A stretch of 64,000 nucleotides of DNA, taken from assembly GCF_013912065.1 (NCBI RefSeq), contig NZ_JACESA010000008.1, forward strand, positions 1-64,000, written 5' to 3'. Source of the DNA: Brevundimonas sp. Lineage in GTDB: Bacteria; Pseudomonadota; Alphaproteobacteria; Caulobacterales; Caulobacteraceae. The notes below the pieces were generated by a model. That model saw nothing but the letters and a program-made list of their open reading frames with translations, had not been told where the DNA came from and did not search any database. This document shows positions 58,926 to 64,000 of this stretch, in pieces. The position numbers and the translations under genes are program-made. The first letter of the stretch is position 1. The number at the start of each line of letters is the position of its first letter.

Positions 58926-60500
58926 TCAATCCAGCGTCAACACGACCAGCGCCTTCGCCGGCATGCGAACGATCACCACGTCGCCGCGTACGCGCGCATC
59001 CGTGAAGGGAGCGGGCATGACCGCTTTGGGCGCGTCGAAGGTGTTTTGCCCATCCATGGCCGCCGCGGTCAGGACACGCCCGGAAACCCGGCGGGCCGTC
59101 CCGCCGGCCACCGACAGCGCCACCTCGACCGGTCGGCCCGGATCGAGGTTGACCAGCGCGAGATGGACTTTTCCGTCCAGGCCCCGCGCCGCCGTTCCGT
59201 CGACGGCCTTCAGCGGACCGTAGTCCGGCGACTGGATCTCCAGCGGCAGGACCGTCGCGCCCTGGAACGGCCGGTACATCTCGAAGGCGTGGTAGGTCGG
59301 CGTCAGCACCATCCGTTCGTCGTCGGTCAGGATCATCGCCTGCAGGACGTTGACCATCTGGGCGATATTGCCCAGCCGCACCCGGTCGGCGTGGCGATGG
59401 AATATGTTGAAGTTCACCGCCGCCAGCAGGGCGTCCCTGAGGCTGTTCTGCTGCTGCAGCCAACCGGGGGGCGACCCGGGCGTCGGGTCGTACCAGGCGC
59501 CCCATTCATCGACGGCCAGTATCTTAGCGCCCGCCGGATCGGTCTGGTCCATCACCGCGTCGTGGGCGGCGATCATCGCCTCCATCCGATAGGTCTGGAC
59601 GAAGGTGGAGGTCCACTGGCTTTCGTCGAAACCGGTCGCCGGACCCTTGGCCGTCCAGTCGCCGGTCGGCAGGGTGTAGTAGTGCAGCGCCAGGGCGTCG
59701 AGATGATCGCCCGCCACGGACATCAGCGTGCGTGTCCAATCCACATCGTCCGAGTTCGGTCCCGCGGCGACGATGATCGCCTTCTGGCCGGTCGGAGCGA
59801 CGAAGCCGACATATTGCCGCAACAGGTCGGCGTACCAGGACGGCCGCATCCGCCCGCCGCAACCCCACGGCTCGTTGCCGATGCCCAAGTAGTCGATCTT
59901 CCAGGGCTGGTCGCGGCCGTTGGCGCGGCGCAGCTCGGCGAGGCGCGAATGGGACGGCGACGTGATGTATTCGATCCAGTCCGCCGCCTCGGCCGGCGTG
60001 CCGGAGCCGACGTTGACGCTGAGATAGGTCTTCGCCCCGATCAGCTCGGCGAACTCGAAGAACTCGTGGGTTCCGAAGGCGTTGCCCTCTTCCTTGTCGC
60101 CCCACCAGCGGTTCAGCGTGACCGGCCGCTGGTCCCGCGAGCCGATCCCGTCGCGCCAGTGATAGATGTCGGCGTAGCAGCCGCCCGGCCAGCGGACGAC
60201 GGGCACGTCCAGCGCCCTCAGGGCCTCGACCACGTCGTTGCGAAAGCCACGGGTGTTGGGGATGGGGGAGTCCGGACCGACCCAGACGCCTTCGTCGATG
60301 CCCGTCCCCAGTTGCTCCATGAACTGGCCATAGACCTCGGGCGCGATCGTGACGCCGGGCTGATCGACCCGGACCTCCCCCGTCGCCCGAAGCGGCTGAG
60401 CCGTTGCGCCCGTGGCCATGAGGACAAGCGAAACCGCCAGCGCCAACCCACCGGCCAGTCTCGCTCCTCGCCCCGAAGTCAGTTTCACCAGTGATGTCAT
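58926..60500 (-). CDS. GH51 alpha-L-arabinofuranosidase (secreted)
   Basis: The ATG at 60500 (MTSLVKLTSGRGARLAGG) starts a 524-residue exported protein with a signal peptide ending at ATAQ. The GH51 barrel has the acid/base glutamate in LGIGNEPWGCGG and the nucleophile in AVDEWGAWY, followed by a C-terminal beta domain. Such enzymes release arabinose from plant arabinans and arabinoxylans. A 23-bp palindromic operator sits 9 bp upstream of the start, so control by a LacI-type repressor is likely. No other sugar genes flank it. Confidence 0.92.
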   Translation of the reverse strand: MTSLVKLTSGRGARLAGGLALAVSLVLMATGATAQPLRATGEVRVDQPGVTIAPEVYGQFMEQLGTGIDEGVWVGPDSPIPNTRGFRNDVVEALRALDVPVVRWPGGCYADIYHWRDGIGSRDQRPVTLNRWWGDKEEGNAFGTHEFFEFAELIGAKTYLSVNVGSGTPAEAADWIEYITSPSHSRLAELRRANGRDQPWKIDYLGIGNEPWGCGGRMRPSWYADLLRQYVGFVAPTGQKAIIVAAGPNSDDVDWTRTLMSVAGDHLDALALHYYTLPTGDWTAKGPATGFDESQWTSTFVQTYRMEAMIAAHDAVMDQTDPAGAKILAVDEWGAWYDPTPGSPPGWLQQQNSLRDALLAAVNFNIFHRHADRVRLGNIAQMVNVLQAMILTDDERMVLTPTYHAFEMYRPFQGATVLPLEIQSPDYGPLKAVDGTAARGLDGKVHLALVNLDPGRPVEVALSVAGGTARRVSGRVLTAAAMDGQNTFDAPKAVMPAPFTDARVRGDVVIVRMPAKALVVLTLD

Positions 60501-60508
60501 TTTGCAAT

Positions 60509-60531
60509 TGGTAGCGATAACATCGCTATCA
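60509..60531. promoter_or_regulatory. Palindromic operator of the arabinofuranosidase gene (LacI-type)
   Basis: Two 10-bp half-sites, TGGTAGCGAT (60509-60518) and ATCGCTATCA (60522-60531), are inverted with nine of ten matches around an AAC spacer. The site lies 9 to 31 bases before the gene's ATG, where a bound repressor would block transcription or initiation. Confidence 0.8.
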
Positions 60532-60584
60532 GGCAAATGAAGATTTGCTTGAGGCCCGCGGTGCGAAGCCCGGACTGATCTACC

Positions 60585-61403
60585 TTACAGATGCGGGCCC
60601 CACATGAAGGCGATCGTGCCGAAGACGCCGGCGGCGGTGTAGGCTGAGGCTAGAAGCAGCAGCGTCGCCATCGCCGCGCGGACGGCGCCGTGGCGGCTGT
60701 GTTGGGCGGCGAAGTAAAGCTCCAGGACCGCCAGGGGGATCAGGTAGCTGCCGAAGGTCAGGACGATGTCGGCCGGGCCGGACAGGGTGTCGTTCATGCC
60801 CACCGGCCCCCGGTTCACCACCACCCAGCCCATCAGGCCGACGCGCAGGAACCAGACGCCGCTGACCACCATGAAGGTTCGCATGGCCCAGCGGCGATGT
60901 TGGTCGAACCGGCGCTTCAAGGCCTCGCGCCAGGCCAGCCCCGCGAAGATCAGGATCAGCACCGCGTTGATCAGGATGGCCGCGTCCGACACGGGCGAAA
61001 GCGACGTGCCGCGCACCAGCGACAGCCACATGCCGCTGAGGGCCATGAAGAGGGCGATGACGATGAAGACCCGCCCGGTCCAGCGATGCAGGCCAGGCCA
61101 GCGGCGGCGCAGGACCGGGATCAGTTGCATCAGCCCGCCGAGGGTCACCACCGAGGCCAGCAACACATGGGCGGCGAAGACGACATTGCCCATGGGATCG
61201 CCCTCGATATAGCCGTCGATCAGCGGCTTGTCGTTCCAGCCGGCGAAGTTCCGGGTGGCGGTGCGCACGCCATAATAGGCCAGGATAAAGCCGATGAAGG
61301 CCGCCTGCCCGAACACGGCGACGGCGAACCAGAGCCGGCCAGCCCAGTTCAGGGCAGCCGCTGCGACGGCAGGTGCGGCGGAAGAGGATGAAGCGATCGA
61401 CAT
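60585..61403 (-). CDS. DUF2306 multi-pass membrane protein
   Basis: The ATG at 61403 (MSIASSSSAAPAVAAAALNW) starts a 272-residue protein with about seven helices, for example WFAVAVFGQAAFIGFILAYYG, LHRWTGRVFIVIALFMALSG and MRTFMVVSGVWFLRVGLMGW. The conserved HRRWAMRTF and GRVF motifs match the DUF2306 family, of unknown function. Histidines in the helices could bind heme or a metal. It is divergent from a membrane-bound AraC regulator, which probably controls it. Confidence 0.88.
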   Translation of the reverse strand: MSIASSSSAAPAVAAAALNWAGRLWFAVAVFGQAAFIGFILAYYGVRTATRNFAGWNDKPLIDGYIEGDPMGNVVFAAHVLLASVVTLGGLMQLIPVLRRRWPGLHRWTGRVFIVIALFMALSGMWLSLVRGTSLSPVSDAAILINAVLILIFAGLAWREALKRRFDQHRRWAMRTFMVVSGVWFLRVGLMGWVVVNRGPVGMNDTLSGPADIVLTFGSYLIPLAVLELYFAAQHSRHGAVRAAMATLLLLASAYTAAGVFGTIAFMWGPHL

Positions 61404-61460
61404 GGTGGTCCTGATGCGGCCGAAGAGGATGACCCGTGGTGCGGGCCGCCGCCCCCGCCG

Positions 61461-61500
61461 TCTCGCCGATTTGGAATTCGGCGAGAGATTCTTTCGGCGA
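61461..61500. promoter_or_regulatory. Inverted and direct TCGGCGA repeats between DUF2306 and araC-like genes
   Basis: TCTCGCCGA (61461-61469) and TCGGCGAGA (61478-61486) form a perfect 9-bp inverted repeat. TTCGGCGA also recurs directly at 61477-61484 and 61493-61500, a 16-base period. This is a strong candidate site for the adjacent AraC-type regulator. Confidence 0.65.
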
Positions 61501-61572
61501 ACCCTCTCGTTCCGGGGCCGCTGGACAGACGCGCGGAGGCGGAGGCATCCTTGCCGGTGAAGGGAAGATCCG

Positions 61573-62577
61573 ATGGCATCGACGGCGACATTCGGCACGT
61601 CCCTGGCGGCGGTCGGACGAGGACTGAGGCCCTGGCGGCCGCGCGGGCGGCTGGCGCTCCACGCCGTTATCGCGACGGCCTCCTTCGTCAGCTACATCCT
61701 GGCGCGGCTGCTGGACGGGGACGCGGCGACAGGCTTCCTGGCCATCGGCGTCGGCGCCTGCGGCTGGGCCTGGCTGGTGGCGCGGGCCCTGTTCGATCCG
61801 TCCGAGCGCGACGTCGAATGGGCGCCGATCGTCGCTGGGGTGGTGGCCGTGACAGGAGCCATATCGGTGCTGGCGCCGCACGGCATGCTCGGCCGCGTGA
61901 CCGACAACGCCTATGCGATCAGCGGATCGGCGGCGTTGCTGCTGACTTTCGTGGAGCCCTTTCTGCGATGGCGGCCCGACCTGCCTGCCGTGGAGAAGCG
62001 CTTTCGGTACGGCTTCACCGGGATTTACGCCTCGCTGGTCGTGGCCTCAGTGTTGGGGCTGTGGACCGGGAGCGACGGCCCGCACGGGCAAATGCGCGAT
62101 GACCTGATCAAGGGCGGCTGCGCCGTGATCGGCCTGATCGCCATGTGGGTGGCGGTGCGGTTTCGCCAGCTCCATCCGCACACGGCGACCGCGCCGTCTC
62201 GGCGCGCGGCGACGTCCGAGGACGTGATATTGGCGCCTCGGCTAATGCGACTGCTGGTGGACGAGGATCTGGCCGCCCGGCCCGAACTGAAGATCGCTGA
62301 AGTGGCCGTGTTGCTGCGCCAGCCCGAATACCGCGTGTCGCAGTGCATCAGCACAGTGCTGGGGTTCGCCAACTTCAATCGCTGGATCAACCACCACCGC
62401 ATCGCGCGGGCCAAGATCCTGCTGGCCGATCCGGTCGAGCGCCGCTCGATCCTGGAGATCGCCTTCGCCTGCGGTTTCGCCTCGCTGGGGCCGTTCAATC
62501 GGGCGTTCCGCGACGAGACGGGGATGACGCCGAGGGGGTATCGGGCAGCCAGCCGGAGCGAGACGAGCTCGCGCTGA
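61573..62577 (+). CDS. Membrane-anchored AraC-family transcriptional regulator
   Basis: The 334-residue protein has about six membrane helices in its first 200 residues (for example HAVIATASFVSYILARLL and ISGSAALLLTFVEPFL) and a C-terminal AraC domain of about 100 residues ending in FACGFASLGPFNRAFRDETG and TPRGYR. GAAGGGAAGATCCG precedes the ATG. It likely senses a membrane signal and regulates the divergent DUF2306 gene through the repeats between them. The signal is unknown. Confidence 0.9.
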   Translation: MASTATFGTSLAAVGRGLRPWRPRGRLALHAVIATASFVSYILARLLDGDAATGFLAIGVGACGWAWLVARALFDPSERDVEWAPIVAGVVAVTGAISVLAPHGMLGRVTDNAYAISGSAALLLTFVEPFLRWRPDLPAVEKRFRYGFTGIYASLVVASVLGLWTGSDGPHGQMRDDLIKGGCAVIGLIAMWVAVRFRQLHPHTATAPSRRAATSEDVILAPRLMRLLVDEDLAARPELKIAEVAVLLRQPEYRVSQCISTVLGFANFNRWINHHRIARAKILLADPVERRSILEIAFACGFASLGPFNRAFRDETGMTPRGYRAASRSETSSR

Positions 62578-62642
62578 AATACCGGACCGCGTCAGGGTCT
62601 CATTGTATGGCGGTGCGCGCGTGGTCGAATGTCGGGAAAATC

Positions 62643-62654
62643 GGGGGGGGGGGG
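62643..62654 (+). repeat. Run of 12 G residues
   Basis: An unbroken G12 tract lies five bases beyond the stop of the alpha/beta hydrolase gene. Such tracts slip during replication and sequencing, so its exact length is uncertain. Confidence 0.9.
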
Positions 62655-62659
62655 GCCGG

Positions 62660-63346
62660 TCAGACGATGTCTTGACCCGCACGCTCGATGATTTCAGCGA
62701 CCTGGGCGGCGCGGGAGATCATCACGGCGTGGCTGGCCGGGATTTCGATGGCGGTGGCGCCGGCGCGCCCGGCCATCTGACGTTGGGCGAACAGCGGGAT
62801 CATGCGATCTTCCGTCGCCACGACATAATGGGAGGGCTTGGTTTTCCAAGCCGCCTGGGCGACGACGCCGGAGAAGGCCGCCCCGCCCCAGGCCGCCTGT
62901 GAAGCCGCCATGAAGCGAGCTTCCGCTGCGGGAATATCGGCGGAAAAAGTCTCGGCGAACCGGTCGCGGTCGATGGAGAGCCAGCCGTCGTCCGCGACGA
63001 TCGGCGGCGGCGTGACCTCGGCCGGAGGATTGGCGGTGAGATCGGCGACGGACTCTCCCGAGTCCGGGACGAAGGCGGCGACATAGACGAGGCTGCGCAC
63101 CTTCGGATCGTTTCCGGCCTGGCTGATGACGGCGCCGCCGTAGGAATGTCCCACAAGGACCACGGGGTATCGGGCCTGCGCGATCGAGCGGCCGACCACC
63201 TCGACGTCCGCGTCCAGCGACAGGGTCGGATGCTGCGTCACCAGCACCTCATGCCCCTTTTCGGCGAGGATATCATGCACCTGACGCCAGCCTGAGCCGT
63301 CGACGAATGCGCCGTGGACGAGAACGAAAGAACAGAGCGTCGACAT
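62660..63346 (-). CDS. Alpha/beta hydrolase (esterase-like)
   Basis: The ATG at 63346 (MSTLCSFVLVHGAFVDGSGW) gives 228 residues of a single alpha/beta hydrolase domain. The oxyanion HGAF, the nucleophile in VGHSYGGAV near residue 77, an aspartate in ATEDRMIP and the histidine in IPASHAVMIS complete a triad. It resembles plant-hydroxynitrile-lyase or salicylate-esterase-like proteins found in many soil bacteria. The natural substrate is unknown. The frame stays open upstream to 63559, but that part looks non-coding. Confidence 0.9.
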   Translation of the reverse strand: MSTLCSFVLVHGAFVDGSGWRQVHDILAEKGHEVLVTQHPTLSLDADVEVVGRSIAQARYPVVLVGHSYGGAVISQAGNDPKVRSLVYVAAFVPDSGESVADLTANPPAEVTPPPIVADDGWLSIDRDRFAETFSADIPAAEARFMAASQAAWGGAAFSGVVAQAAWKTKPSHYVVATEDRMIPLFAQRQMAGRAGATAIEIPASHAVMISRAAQVAEIIERAGQDIV

Positions 63347-63692
63347 CGGATGGGTCCAGTTCGGAAAGGCTGCGGTTCTGACGACCGATGCATCGGGAAG
63401 CGGCTCGGCCCGCATAGGGGCATGTCGCGACCGAGGCAGGATCGGCATGTGGATCATCCGGTGTCGGAACCCGAACCAAAAGTAAGCTGCGGTAAAATCC
63501 CGGACTGGTGGCCGGCTTTTCGCGCCGGGGAAAATGCGCCCGAGCGACTTGCGGGACATGTGCGCGAACCTCGACCCCCAAGGCTTTACCGGGCTTTACG
63601 ACCGGTCCGCCCGCCTCGCCGCTAGGCTTCTGGATGTGCGGCGGACCTCAGAGATTTCGCCGTCGGCCCCATATCCCGAGGAGGAATTGAAG
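63347..63692. other. Divergent gap between two hydrolase genes, no gene seen
   Basis: I find no convincing gene here. The stretch holds two CTTTAC repeats ten bases apart near 63583-63598, an imperfect TTTTC/GAAAA inverted repeat near 63516-63533, and an extended GAGGAGGAA ribosome site for the next gene at the right end. Regulator sites for one or both divergent hydrolase genes are likely. Confidence 0.5.
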
Positions 63693-64000
63693 ATGAGACG
63701 CCTGTTCCTGTCCACCGCCGCCCTGGCGATCGCTGCTCTGGCGACGCCCGTCGTGGCTGCCCCTCCGCCCCCGGTTCAGCAAGCGCAGGCCGAGCCGGCG
63801 TCGGTCATTCACTACCGCACCGCGACGGTGGAAGGCGTGCGGGTCTTCTATCGCGAAGCCGGGCCCGCCGACGCACCGGTCGTCCTGCTGCTGCACGGGT
63901 TCCCGACCTCGTCGCACATGTTCCGCAACCTGATCCCGCTGCTGGCGGACCGCTACCACGTCATCGCGCCGGACTATCCGGGGTTTGGCCAAAGCGACAT
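63693..64000 (+). CDS. Secreted alpha/beta hydrolase, C-terminus off the window
   Basis: The ATG at 63693 follows GAGGAGGAATTGAAG. The visible 102 residues have a signal peptide ([19 protein letters not shown]), a linker and the start of an alpha/beta hydrolase: [37 protein letters not shown], written as [13 protein letters not shown] and [14 protein letters not shown], then [14 protein letters not shown]. This resembles epoxide hydrolase or haloalkane dehalogenase-type enzymes. The catalytic residues lie beyond the window, so the reaction cannot be assigned. Confidence 0.85.
   Translation, partial: MRRLFLSTAALAIAALATPVVAAPPPPVQQAQAEPASVIHYRTATVEGVRVFYREAGPADAPVVLLLHGFPTSSHMFRNLIPLLADRYHVIAPDYPGFGQSD

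Noticed and set aside
63347-63559. N-terminal extension of the alpha/beta hydrolase up to 63559
   Set aside because: The extra 71 residues show no domain or signal-like sequence; homologous hydrolases begin near the ATG at 63346.

Overview
The window is high-GC, densely packed bacterial chromosome with short intergenic gaps, many GTG/TTG starts and translationally coupled gene pairs. Gene content points to an alphaproteobacterium of the Caulobacterales, most likely Brevundimonas or a close relative. The supporting signs are a TrcR/DUF1013 cell-cycle regulator, the Caulobacter-type order phoR-pstC-pstA-pstB-phoU-phoB, a GTTC-N7-GTTC LexA box before uvrA, a COQ9-family protein, an NDUFA12-type complex I protein, and TonB-dependent uptake genes. 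The genus is inferred, not proven. I see no rRNA, tRNA, CRISPR array, prophage or insertion sequence.

Layout. 1-7.1 kb: a partial CVNH-like secreted protein, TrcR, two DUF465 small proteins, UbiX, a TIGR02444 protein, a methyltransferase, an M23 peptidase and a NatAB-like ABC exporter. Two copies of a ~117-bp intergenic repeat lie here in opposite orientation, each beside a terminator. 7.1-16 kb: rpsU with an apparent CTG start, COQ9, purEK, a diguanylate cyclase, a GDSL autotransporter, a one-polypeptide SerB-SerA fusion and an SDR with a membrane tail. 16-27 kb: Hsp33, a ParDE module, the phosphate regulon with an internal Pho box, and an MHYT hybrid kinase. 27-32 kb: L25, Pth, then a copper-type operon (DUF2946, PepSY, PCuAC) in which the outer-membrane receptor seems reduced to a signal peptide plus a C-terminal strand, then YchF. 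32-39.4 kb: a Fur-box heme receptor with DUF6607, then two tandem M28 peptidases. 39.5-50 kb: cytochrome bc1 operon, TrmL, a 44-aa membrane peptide, a truncated hemoglobin, LexA-box uvrA, two related membrane proteins and TrmFO. 50-58.8 kb: a phytoene-synthase-like protein coupled to a polyprenyl diphosphate synthase, TrmN6, thiS and thiG split by a VapBC-like module, AroQ, AccB-AccC-Aat, DUF2155 and NDUFA12. 58.9-64 kb: GH51 arabinofuranosidase with a strong palindromic operator, a DUF2306 protein divergent from a membrane-anchored AraC regulator, and two divergent alpha/beta hydrolases, one with a 12-G tract after its stop.

Themes: respiration and quinone supply (UbiX, COQ9, polyprenyl synthase, bc1, NDUFA12), phosphate sensing, iron and copper handling, and translation or RNA modification (S21, L25, Pth, TrmL, TrmFO, TrmN6, YchF, Aat). 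The most unusual items are the SerB-SerA fusion, the gutted receptor in the copper operon, the toxin-antitoxin cassette between thiS and thiG, and the CTG start of rpsU. I did not find a clearly new multi-gene defence or biosynthetic system.
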